The notes below the pieces were generated by a model that saw nothing but the letters and a program-made list of their open reading frames with translations, searched no databases and was not told where the DNA came from. Of a DNA stretch of 64,000 nucleotides, positions 10,686-21,621 are shown piece after piece (position 1 is the first letter of the stretch; each line of letters starts with the position of its first letter). The DNA comes from Cubamyces lactineus. Its lineage: Eukaryota > Basidiomycota > Agaricomycetes > Polyporales > Polyporaceae. The stretch covers positions 802,501 through 866,500 of the forward strand of contig JACDTU010000013.1 in the NCBI GenBank assembly GCA_022376465.1, in the 5' to 3' direction. Both the position numbers and the translations under genes were made by a program.

Positions 10686-13600
10686 TGTGAGAGTTTGTGC
10701 ACCGTCCCTATATGATTCTGTACCCAGCGCTGGGTACAGCCGTACTCACAAGTGTTGTACAAGGATTGGAACCGACCTGGGCGGCAGTGGCATACTGGCT
10801 AGGCCCCGTCGCTCTAAGGGCGCAGGCATCAGACATACTTGTGTCGTACAATCCTCCGTGGCATATGTCGTCGCTAGTGGCGCTCTGCGTTATATATCGA
10901 CGTCTGGCATATAACGAGCTAAGAGTTTGGGTGCGTCAACTTCAGGAAGACGGGGCAGAGGGGAATTGAACGCAGTCGGTACGTACTCCGGGCACACGAA
11001 CGTTCTTTCGTGCGATGGGCTTCTCATTTCCGCGGACAATTCAGGCTCTGTCAGAGATGCAACTGGGTACCTTGAAGTATCCCTGTTTCGTAGGGGACAT
11101 GACGAAGCATGTAGCGAATTGAACACGTTTTCCGCCACTGACAATGCTCACGGGCCATTGCGCTCGAATATTAGAGGAAAGGTGGAGGTAAAGGCGTGAC
11201 ACGCGATGCGTGCCGCGAAGCTTGAACCTGCCCTGCAGGTCTGCCCCTTCATCTCCGCACATCCATTGCGCGAAGACGCGTCAGGATGCCAAATCGTCTG
11301 CTCGCTACTTGTCCCAGTATCGCTGTTTCCCCGGAATCGATCCTCGCCAGGACGATCGTCGTTCCATGTCCCGATACGCGCAAACCGATGAGTTCAAAGA
11401 ACGGCGGACTCGGGCCTGTGGCAGGGGACACCGCAGCGTTCGCATCTTGGAGCTTCTATCCGGCGCGCGAAGACAATCCTCAGGGAAGAGGGCAAACACC
11501 GAAGATGCGCCGGAGCAGAAAATTTCAGGCGGTGGGCCTGCGTGCGCCGTGCACAGCTCCAGGCCATCTCTCGGTTGCAACAATCTCTGACCCTTTGTGA
11601 TGGTTTATCAGCTGTTAGCACCTCAGCTCGTAGTCGTCGGGCTCTAACCTGATGGGGCGGACATTACAAAGTCAGGAACGCGCGTTTCAAGTGGTTCTCG
11701 CAATCGACTGTGTATGACGATATGACGTCCAGTAAGATTGTCTAAGAAGTGACTCATGGGAGGAGCTGAATACGATGTGTGAGCAAGTCTTGCAACCACG
11801 TTCCGGGCTAAAACCTACGTACGTTCTGAGACGGCCGCTGCCGTAACCGCTTTCGTACTGCGTCCTAGGCTCGCTATAGCACGCCCTAGCCCGCGGCGTC
11901 GCACAGTGCGCGGACGGGCGAAGTCGTCATGCGATAAGCAAAGCCTCCGTCTCGTCGGGGTGGGAAATGCCGTCTATAGCCGTTAGCCTTGCGATGGGAG
12001 ATATTGGCCACCGTCGTTGGCCATCAAGCCTTCCAGGGAAGTAAACCCAGTTTCGCCGAGACCGGACTCTGCTCCCGCACGCGGCAATGGAAGGCAATCC
12101 TCCCACCCTAGAACTCGACGCAAACAGGGTGGGAACACTCTGCAGGACATGTCCGAGCTGTGAGCCTGTTCAGCAGCAAGTGAAGCGCGACTGTGGCTAA
12201 GGACGCGAGTGTGAGCCTCGAGGCACTGAACTTGAGCGGGAGCGGGTCCGTGATGGTAACGATCGTCCCCGACTAGATTTGGCGCTCTCAAGACCCTGCG
12301 CGTCCGCTGGGTTTGCTCGCCCGGAGGCAGCGAAGACGCGCGGAGGTGCGAGAATGTCGGATCGTCGTGGGAGCACACAGCGGTGCGCGGGGGCCCTCCC
12401 TCTGTGTGCCCGCCCTGCAGGCTGCAGCTTACCCACGTCCAAACGGCGACGACGACGTGGCGGGACGCTTACGACAAGCCACTGAATCGCCCAAGGGAGA
12501 TCTGTCTGGGAGGAGGCCGGTCCCGCGCAAGTCTGCTGTCTGCAGCAACAACGCGTCGGTCATCACCGGTCTCGTGTGGCTTGTTCTGTTCCATGACTGA
12601 TGCAGACGCAGGGTCGTAATAAGCATTGACCGCTCCCCAGCAGCGACGTAGAACGAGAAAGAAGCTCGCCGAGTCTTGGTCGCGCACACGTACGCTCTCC
12701 AGCTATCTGCTAGTCCGAGAACTGCTCCGAGCCTGCGGTCGCCTTCCGTCATCCGATGCCGGACCACCGACCGGAGATGAGCCGTTTGGTAAGACGTCTT
12801 CCTGATCCACACTGCGCGTACCTCCGTCGGGATTTCTGCGTGTGTGCGTGGTCTTGCACGACCACCACTAATTGCGTTGCCAGGCCTCCAGGCGCAAGGG
12901 TCCCGAACACGCCCGGGCTTTGTTCGACAGCACGCACGCAGGCCGCGCCGTCCAAGCATGAGGTGGCATATTCAGTCCGGCGGTTAGCGGGGCTTGCTGG
13001 CGGGATGAGCGGAGGTGTATACGTACGCTCCCTACTACCTATCAAGCACGATCGACGCCACGCCGCCGTGCATCGAGCGCAACCCTGAGCGAAGGAGCTG
13101 CCAGCAAAGCAGGAGAGCGCACGCTGCAAGACGCGTGTTGTTTCAGCGCGTTCGGATGCGCCCGACGGACACACAACTGCACAGGTGGTGGGACACGGGT
13201 GCACATTGACAGGACTCGCGAGGCCGAACGAGCCCTCCGCCTCGAAGTCGTCGCGACCATCGACAGGGCGCGACGAAGACTCCGAGAGGCACCGAGGCAC
13301 ATCGAGCCACGCGCACCCTCACGAGGCGCACAAACCGCGAAGCGACGCACGCGCGCCGTCACAGCCGCTCGCGCGGGCCTGCCAAGCCCCGCCAGCCCGC
13401 ACGCCGCGCCGAGCCCGACGCAGGCTGTGGAGCGGCCCTCAGATTGCCTCCTCCCGACGCGTCGTACGCGACGGTATATCGGGCTCGCGTGTCGCGTGAG
13501 GATACGCGATGGTCGGGTCGAGGCCTCGTGGGTGCTTGAGCGGCGGTGTCAGGAGTCGCGCGCGTTACGCGACGACTTCATGGGGTTTTGAAGGGGTTTG

Positions 13601-14332
13601 AGTGGCCGACGCGAGAGTGCGAGACGTGTCGGTCGAGAACGGTGAGCGCGAGGTTAGCAGAAAGGGCCGCCCGCCGGCGCGCTCCGAGGGGTGCGGGAGC
13701 TAGATTAGCAAGTAAGAACGGTAGCCGGCGCCGGGGACCGCGTCATCGTCATGTCCACTTACCTTAGAACGGCAGGTAACGCCTTTCATTTGCCCCTGCG
13801 GCAGAGGGTGGAAAGAACGTCGAGGAAAAGCGGAGAGCAAGATATGACGGTGCACCGCATTGCCCAGTGCTGCGGCGCAGAGCCTGCATTGAAGTTGAAC
13901 AAGCGCAAGGAACAACCGAGCGCGAACGAAGCCGGCTGTACCATGAACGTGTTCTCTTAGGTTGTGCTGACTGCGCCGCTATCCAAGTTAGCACCAAGCA
14001 CCAAGCACGAGCTGCGGGCGCGCGATAATCTGCGGTCTAAGAGGGCCTGCCTGATCATGATGCATGAGCGCCCTCGGGAGGTCAAGATATCCGGAGAAGG
14101 CTCGCCCATACACGCCGAGGGAAGCACCCCAGTCTTCTTCCACCTCCAGCCAGGCGCTCCGGGTCCTCCATTGAGTCAGAGCCCTCGAGCCTCAGGCCTC
14201 AAGCTTCAAGACCCGCAGCATGGGACGAGCACGCTCAGAGTGCCTGCGGGAGATTCAGCGGCGAAGCTTGAGAAAGCCGCACGCAAGGCGGTACTCGCGC
14301 TACCGCTGTGAACGAACGGCACGACCATGTAA

Positions 14333-14364
14333 CCTTGCGACCATGCGACCGTGCGATCGTGCGA
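14333..14364. repeat. Short tandem repeat, four 8-nt units
   Basis: Four consecutive units of the form YCNTGCGA (CCTTGCGA, CCATGCGA, CCGTGCGA, TCGTGCGA) lie head to tail in the gene-poor region. It is a minor microsatellite-like array. Confidence 0.8.
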
Positions 14365-17064
14365 GCGACCACGGACGGAGGGCCATCTGTATTCCTCTTG
14401 CAGTAGGCGGGAGAACCGGCCGGCGCCAGAGCTCGCGGTCCATATGCGCAGAACTGCAGAACTGCGGAAGTGGGGGAGAGCTTGAAACCCCGCGCGCCAA
14501 ACTTGAACGTCCTTCAATCGCTCTACGGGGTATAGGCCTAGGGGGTTGGGGGCGATCTGCAGCGCGCTCGGCGGCCAGTGCGCTGTGCCCGCCGTACTGC
14601 TACTTGCTACTAGAGCGCTGAGCGACAAGATGCGCCCGCGCCGGATTCCGCGGCTGCTGTCCACTGCCAAGGACATCATCCAGCCCTGACATCCGTGCGA
14701 TCTCGTGAACCCCGGGCAAGGCTGATGTGTGTGCGGGGTGGTTTGATAGACCGGTGCCATATGAGACGCAGGCGTCCAGTGTGGATGGCCTAAGGATCTC
14801 GGTCCGCCGGGTGACGCCCCCCCAGTATCCCAGTATCACTTGCAATTGGGCGTCACCGTCCTACCACCTATGTACCACCCTGCTGGTCGCTGGTAAGAGA
14901 AGTCAATTCGAAGTGCCTATGCACCCCCAAATAAACTCGAACGCGGCCGTGGACGGATTCTCACCGAGAAGTTGCGAGAAGTCGCGAGCGCGTCATGAAG
15001 CTGAGATGAGTGGCGAGGTACGCACGCTGACCGCGAGCACCGCGATTGGCGTGCTGCACCGGCCGCCCAGAGCGACGTCAGCAAGTACCAGCGTGAGGCC
15101 CCAAGGACGTCGCTGGGTGCGGTGGGAGCCCGGTAGGCTCCGTGAACGAGGAGGGACATGGGAGATGGGATATGGGCGCTCGCTCGAAGTCCGTGAGGCC
15201 CGAGAAGAATCGCGCGCGCGTCGTAGATTTGCGTATCGGACAGGATTGGCTTGCGGGGGGACGATGGGCGGTCGGGAGAGGGCTGGGACGGGGACGACGC
15301 ATACGATGACTTCATGTCCTACGTAGTGGCCTAAAAACAACGAGCAACTGCGTCGTGTTGGTCGTGTTGGGCACGTTCGTCCTGCGCTTCCGACGGGAGA
15401 TGAGGGACTGCAGGCGGTAGATACTATGATGCGCACGTCCAGCCTCAATGACCCACAGGTCGTCCGCTAATCGCCAGCACAATCAGCACAATCTCAACAA
15501 ACACCGCCGGATTCGAACGACTCACAACCATCCAACGTGCCCCGAGAGTTTCATCTCTCCTAAAGAGGGCGCCAAGTTCACCTTCCCCGCCAGGACTCAC
15601 ACACTCTCGCCATACACACCGCAAAAACACCGTCCACCCACCGACCGCCGTCCGCCCGCCAATCGACCAAGGGCCGACGCACACGAGCCCCTTGTGGGCG
15701 CATGTAGGTCCACAGCCCCCGCGGTCCTTCCGAGTCGAGCCCCGGAGCGATCTGCGCAAACTCACCTGAAACGTTCCGCGCACGCGGGACTGAGGCACTT
15801 GTCAGTGACGCACATGCGCCGCGGCGCCGCTCAGATAGGCTGCAGGTCCCGTCACCCATGTCCGCTCGGTAATCCGCGCGAGACGATTCGTCCGCTCCAG
15901 GGGGCTTCTGGGCTAGACGCGGTGGGGGGCATGTCATGGGCGGTGCAAGCTAGGCTCAGGCTGCTGTCCTGCGGGTCGCTCGTGCGCCGTCTGGAGGTCT
16001 TCGAATTCTGGAGGTTGGGAATAGATAGTGCACGGACGTTCGATGAAGCACACAGACTTGGATATCGATTATGTGCTGGTATTGAGGGACACTGGAACAG
16101 CGAGTGAGTCTTTGGGGTCCGTACTGGAGAACTCGCATCGCCTCGATGCCTCGAGAGCAGCGGGGCAAGCGTGGCCTCCAGGCTGATTCTGAGCTCAGAA
16201 ACGTTGGCACCCAGGCTGAGGGCCACGCACCCGCACATCCGGTACACACCCCAACCCGAGGCTGCCAAATTCCCAAATTCCTAGCACGCAAGCCCCCCCC
16301 CTCCTCCCCCCGCTACAGCCTGGGATCTGAGAGTTCGCAGCCCTCAGATGGAGCATGGCGAAGCCCGCCCATTGACTGGTGACTGGGCAGATGCCAGCAG
16401 CCCGGGCCACTGAAGTCTGTACAGACGCGGGCGACTGGCACAACTCGCTCATCGGCTCGACCTCCTGTGTCGCGCACCGGCACAGCCCCGTCGAACGCAC
16501 TTGCGCACCCACGAGCACACGCGAGCCCCGACGCGAACGTCCTGGACCCGTACTGGCCTGCACACGTGGAGCCTGAGAATGGGCGCAAGGGACTTCTGAG
16601 ACCTGGACAGGCCGCCTGTCAGTACTTCAGTGTCAACGTCATGCATAAACTATATTCATGAATGCGCTGCTGTATACGTACGCCGGCCATGTACATTGTA
16701 TTCCTCCATGCAAAGGACCGAGCTCCGACGCGTATACCACGACAGCATGCTTGCTATGCTGCTGCTGCGCGGGAAAGACGCGAACGGCGACGGTGGCCAA
16801 AAATACCTGGCATGAGTGGGGCGTGCCCTCGACGTCGAGATATTTTTAGACCGCGTTCTAAAGCCAGACACTGTCAGGGAGCTCGAGGAAGCGTTCAATA
16901 TCCAGCAATCGCTCAACAGAGTTCTTCGGAGCAAACCCATCGACGGCGGGGGGTTACTTTCCTTTGTACTTCGCCGCCGCCGCCGCTCTCGGGGGTGATG
17001 GTCCTCCCACAAAGGACCAGCAGGAGCTGTCAGGGTGCGGAGGAGCGATCCGAGCTAGGGCAGA

Positions 17065-17086
17065 GAAGGAGAAGGAGAAGGAGAGG
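17065..17086. repeat. GAAGGA purine microsatellite
   Basis: A run of imperfect GAAGGA units on the plus strand within non-coding sequence. Nothing indicates function. Confidence 0.8.
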
Positions 17087-18717
17087 AGAGCTCGAGATCG
17101 ATGCAATCGCGTTTGAGGCAGTCCGGCGCGCGCGCGTACGATTGGGGTGGACGAGGATGGGCACCATTTTGCTTCCGCGAGCCAAGGAGGAATACTAGGT
17201 GCCCGATCCGAGTCAAAGAACCGGAAACAGCCAACAATCAGCCAAGGACCGCCCTCAGAGGCACACGCAAGGTCGCGCACAATGACCTAGCAGTGCTAGG
17301 ACTGATATATCGATGCCAGGTCAAGGTGCACCGGGTGCACGCCCACGCGCGGGTTCCGGGGGTCGCGCGCACGGGTGGGTGAACGAGGACCTGCAGGCGC
17401 ACATGGCGCGTACTAACGGGTCAGCAGGGACATACGAGGCAGTCGAACGAGCCGTCTGTCCAAGACGAGGACAGGGCGATGGCGAGAGATATCTGCGATG
17501 AGATTGGCTGAGTTTGCGGGCGCACCGTGCACGGAGGTGGTTTCCGTGCTCGGACACGAGGATCGATCGGGACGGGGCCGGATGGGCTGTGCCCACGCGC
17601 TTCGTGCTCATACACTGGTAGTGGACGTGCGAGCGTATCGCCAGTGTATCGTCAGGGTGAACGTAGATGGAAGGCGGAGGGCCTCTGGTTCGGATGGGAG
17701 CCGATATCCTGAAAGATGAGATGGTAGATAGTTTCTTGGATTGCGGTTGAACAGCACGGATATAGATGCACGCGCACGCAATTAATATTCAGAGCCCGGG
17801 CCTGTGTGCTTGTGGATGAACACACGAAATGCATATGGAGAAAGCGTTCCCTGAACTGCAGGGACCGGCGAAGGAAGGGAAAAGAGGGTCACGCGAACGG
17901 AGCGAGAGAACATATGGACTCCGGCGAGAGAGAGAATACATGTCTCGGGAAATGCGCAAGAAGGATGACGAATTGAAGGGAGACAAGACGCGCGGAGTCA
18001 AAGAAGAGAGTCAAGTGATCGATGGGAGGCGATGGACGACCGATCGACTCAAGTCACCCGTTCGCTCGCTCGGAGGCGGAGATGTTTAATGGGACACGGA
18101 GGCGCAATTGAGGAGAATTGAGGGCGCAAGTCACCCAGGCGGTCAGGCCTAGGCCCGGAATCGGCGTCGGAGGCGGTCTGTGACTCGAAGAGGAACAGCT
18201 CCGGCCGCACTACGGGCGCCTGTGGCGGGTTGTCCGGTCGATCGCCAGGACTACGTATGCGGGGTAGACGGCCGGCTGTTTGCTTCCGCGCACCGCCCGA
18301 TCCATCGTTGCTGCGCGCAGTGCAGCGAACGTCGAGGGGTGTATGCAGAAGAGAGCAAGAAAGCTCAAGAGAGCGAGGGTGTTGGACAGCGGTGGTGAGC
18401 GGTGGGACACGGAAGAAGGTCGGGGAGGGGGGAGAAGCCGCAGAGACGCGTAGGAGGGAAAACAAGATTTGTATTGCGGTATGGAGATATGATGCTGGGA
18501 ATCTGAGATGCGTGGAGAGCTAGCGCTGGCGGGCGCGATGGAGGTGAAACGGAAAGTTGCGAGTCCGACTACGTTGTCAGGGACTCAGGCCGTGCCACTG
18601 CGGATGTCTTGGCACGCGGCGGACAAGCAACATCGGTGGCACAAGACATGTAAGGTGTCCTCGCACTGCTGGCGGGAGGGGGGAACAGGGGCGGATGCTG
18701 GAGGGATGGCTATGAGA

Positions 18718-18736
18718 GGGAGGGGAGGGAGGAGGG
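18718..18736 (+). other. Canonical G-quadruplex motif
   Basis: Four G-runs (GGG, GGGG, GGG, GGG) are separated by loops of 1, 1 and 4 bases, satisfying the usual four-run G-quadruplex pattern. The motif is about 280 bp upstream of the start codon at 19015, in a broader purine-rich stretch from 18670 to 18760. Confidence 0.7.
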
Positions 18737-19014
18737 AGGAAAGGAGGCCAAGGACGGATCGAGGAGTGGGAACGTAATGGACGCACGTGTTTAGGATTAA
18801 GTGGACGAGGAGGACCCCGGACAGGGGGAGAGCGGCCTTGGCAGTGAACGCATCGAGGGAGGAGAGTGGCACCCGGTCTTCTTTTTATCGCGTTCGGTTC
18901 CCTTCTTCGCCTACATATCCTACTCCTACTCCTCTGACGCCTCCCTCGCCCGCCAACGCCCTCTCCCTCAGCCAGCCAGCCTTTTCCTCCGCTGCCACTA
19001 CCACCTCCAATACA

Positions 19015-21621
19015 ATGGCTGCCGTTCTCGTCCATCACTCCTACTCTCCAGGCCCAGGAAGAGGCATCCTCCTAAACCCTTCTCCCGCTGCCTCTCCTGC
19101 TTACCACCCGGCCTCTCTCCCAGCTCTTGTGCCCTCCAACTCCTCCCTATCCTCCTCCGCCTCATCATCATCTCCTGGCGACGACTACTTCTCCTCAAAG
19201 TCTTCATCCCCCTCACCAGGTCCCTCGTCAGGCTCTCCAGTTCCTCGGAATAGCGTCCACCTGCACCCACATTCCAAGTCTCGTCAAGGCTCAAATCCCT
19301 CTACCGTCCGCCGTATCCGCTTTGCGCCACTCCCAGAGCCAAGACGTGACCTCGAGCCTGCTGACGTCCCCCTCCCTTCCGTATTCTTCGACGACGAGGC
19401 AGAGGCATCACATCCCCACGACCAACAGCCTCTTTCCCTCTCGTCAGCGCTAGCGGCCGCCACTATTTCCCTTGCCGCCCCAGCAGACTCCGAACTCTGC
19501 AGACGGACGCGGAGCTTGCCTCCCAGCGTGACCTCGAGTCCCTGCGCCGCCAAGAAGGCACTGCCCGGTGATTCACTCCTCCTTGACCCCTCCTCTGCTC
19601 TACCTTCATCTGCATCAGATGCTAATGATGCCGACGCGCAACCCACCACCGCGCCCTCCGATCTCGGTCAGGAGTGGGACGTCCTTCGCCCATCATCACC
19701 CGCCCTCCCCGCCCTGTCACTCTCTCTGTCGACCCCTGAGTCGCCTCGGAAGTCGGGCAAATGGTCGAAGATGCTGAAGCCCTTGCTCGGGCGCTCGTCG
19801 GGCACCAAGTCGTCGCTCACGCGGACGATGTCCGCAGAAGAGATCGCAGCGATGAACGGCGAAGCACAGCGCGGACGCGGCCCCCGCCTCGGGTTGGCAG
19901 GGAGCCGTAGTAGCAGCCGCAGCCGCGACGCGAGTGTGAGTCGGGAGCGGGATCAAGGCAGGGAGCGGAAGGAGGCCGACTTTGGACTGCCTCTGCACCG
20001 GTGGACGTCCGAGGGCCAGCCGGTGCTCCCGGTAAACAAGAAGAAGAAGCTGTCGCTGTTCGGGGGAGGCGGGGGAAGCAGCGGCGGCGGGGTCCCACTT
20101 GGACGTACACAGAGCTTGACGTCACTGTCGAGCAAGGACGATCGCAAGGCGGCCAAGCCTGTCATCGTCACCAACGGCGGCCGCAAGCAGCAGAGGATGC
20201 TCAACGGCCGCGTCTACGGTGCAAAGCGCAATGCGAATCCCTTCGCAAACGTCAGGTGCGTATCTCTCAGCTTGGCTGCCACCTTCCGTCCCCTATCTCC
20301 CCCTAGCTTCCTATCTCTCCCTCGTCCATCCAGTCTAGGCGCATACATTCAGACCCCAGTTCACCCAGCTCAATCCCTACCCCTATGTCTTATTCACATG
20401 AATGGCTACTCACTGTTCGTCGTTGTCTAGGTCCGAGGAGCCTGAGTTCGTCGAATGGGGCTACGGCGGCATGGGCTCTGTCAAGTCCTCCGCCGGCCAG
20501 TCTGAGATCTGGTCTCGCGTTCAGAAGGGCAATGTCGCCATCGGTGGCAATGAGCAACCGGCTTGGGGCTCCAGGTCGAGTGCGCCCGAGGAAGACGACG
20601 GTAGCGGCATGGCATGGCTTAAACGTCGAAGAGAGCAGCGCGAACGTGAGAAGCGAGAGCGCGAAGAGCGGGAGAAAGCAGAAGCAGAGAAGACTGTAGC
20701 AGAAGGCGAGCAGGTCGCAGAGAAAGCTGAAGAGAGTGCTCCAGTGGAGACCTCGCCGACCACGGCCGATGTTAAGGAAACGGAAGACGCGCCGACTGCG
20801 CCTCCGACGAGCGCGAACACCACTGTGACGCCAACGCCCGCATCTTCCACACCGCTCCCGCCGGAGACGCATCACTCCCCGTCGCGCGAGGAGCACATTA
20901 CACAGACCGTCAGCATCCCCGCTCCTGCTCACCACCGCCATCACTCACATTCTCACTCCCATTCGCATGGGCACCACCACGCACACGGGCACGGGCACTC
21001 GCTGTCCCTCTCGCTCCCACACCCAGAACGGCGGGAGAGCGCAGACACCGCTCGCGGCGTACCCTTCGCACCCACGCCCACGGCGGGCGCCACCCCGACC
21101 GGCGTCGCAGAGAAGACGGAGGACGGTCTGGGAACGCCTATCCCCAGTGGCGCGCGGTTGCGGAAGGAGAGTGTGACGGAGGGCGAAGGCGGCGAGAGCC
21201 TGAGCAGCAGCGCGACAAGTACGGCGAGTACGGCAAGCGACGATTTGGACGATAGCGAGGATAGTCCGAAGGACACCGAAGGCGGATTCGGGGATGAAGA
21301 CGAGGACGAGGAAGAGGAGGAGCTGCTTCAGGTGGGTTTTATTCCGTTCGACCCCCTCCTCCCTCTCGGTTCCCTGGCCGTTCCTTTGTATCTGCATCTA
21401 GCCGAGCCGCCTCGCGCTGCGTGTGCGGTGAGGTCGAGGTGATGGTGTCAGGTCTGTGAAGAGCGTTGCGCTGACATCTGACTTGCTTGCAGGAGCGGAG
21501 CCGACTTACTGCTGTCGGAGCGGGCGTGGAGAAGATTGCACGGCATAAGGAGCACGAGCATGTCGACCAGCAGGCGATCACCAACGGCGCAGCGGAGGCA
21601 TCGGAGGAGACCTCGAGTTAA
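19015..21621 (+). CDS. Large Ser-rich, low-complexity protein of unknown function
   Basis: Three exons (19015-20255, 20431-21331, 21493-21621) give 756 residues. ATG at 19015 follows a long CT-rich leader and an ACA context; the frame is open further upstream but without a family-like sequence. The protein is largely disordered: Ser/Pro-rich residues 1-240, a basic patch around KWSKMLKPLLGRSSG, and Arg/Ser repeats. A better-ordered core spans exon 1 to exon 2, with RMLNGRVYGAKRNANPFANV then EPEFVEWGYGGMGSV. A charged helix (KRRREQREREKREREEREKA) follows, then a His-rich tract (HHSHSHSHSHGHHHAHGHGH), and an acidic stretch near the end. The ordered core suggests a fungus-specific adaptor or regulatory protein. 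Phospho-regulation is likely given the Ser/Pro content, but that is inference. No enzyme motif is visible. Confidence 0.8.

Larger units (their letters stand above)
7410..19014. other. 11.6 kb gene-poor region
   Basis: No intact gene could be supported. Open frames are short (mostly under 200 residues), overlap on both strands, and have the Arg/Ser/Pro-rich composition expected of random GC-rich sequence. No transposase, reverse transcriptase or integrase motif was seen. One zinc-finger-like fragment (10560-10685, minus) is listed separately. Short local repeats occur at 14333-14364 and 17065-17086, and a G-rich tract at 18718-18736. Bases 18850-19014 are a pyrimidine-rich leader for the gene that starts at 19015. 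The region could hold decayed elements, long non-coding transcripts, or rapidly evolving multi-exon genes that I could not assemble. Confidence 0.55.

Noticed and set aside
12749..13300. 183-residue minus-strand frame in the gene-poor region
   Set aside because: Random-looking composition with many Arg, Ser and Cys; overlapping frames of similar length occur on the other strand.
16816..16998. 60-residue plus-strand frame with a protein-like start (MGRALDVEIFLDRVLKPDTV)
   Set aside because: Too short, without partner exons or a recognised family, and it ends in a CGC-repeat-encoded Arg run.
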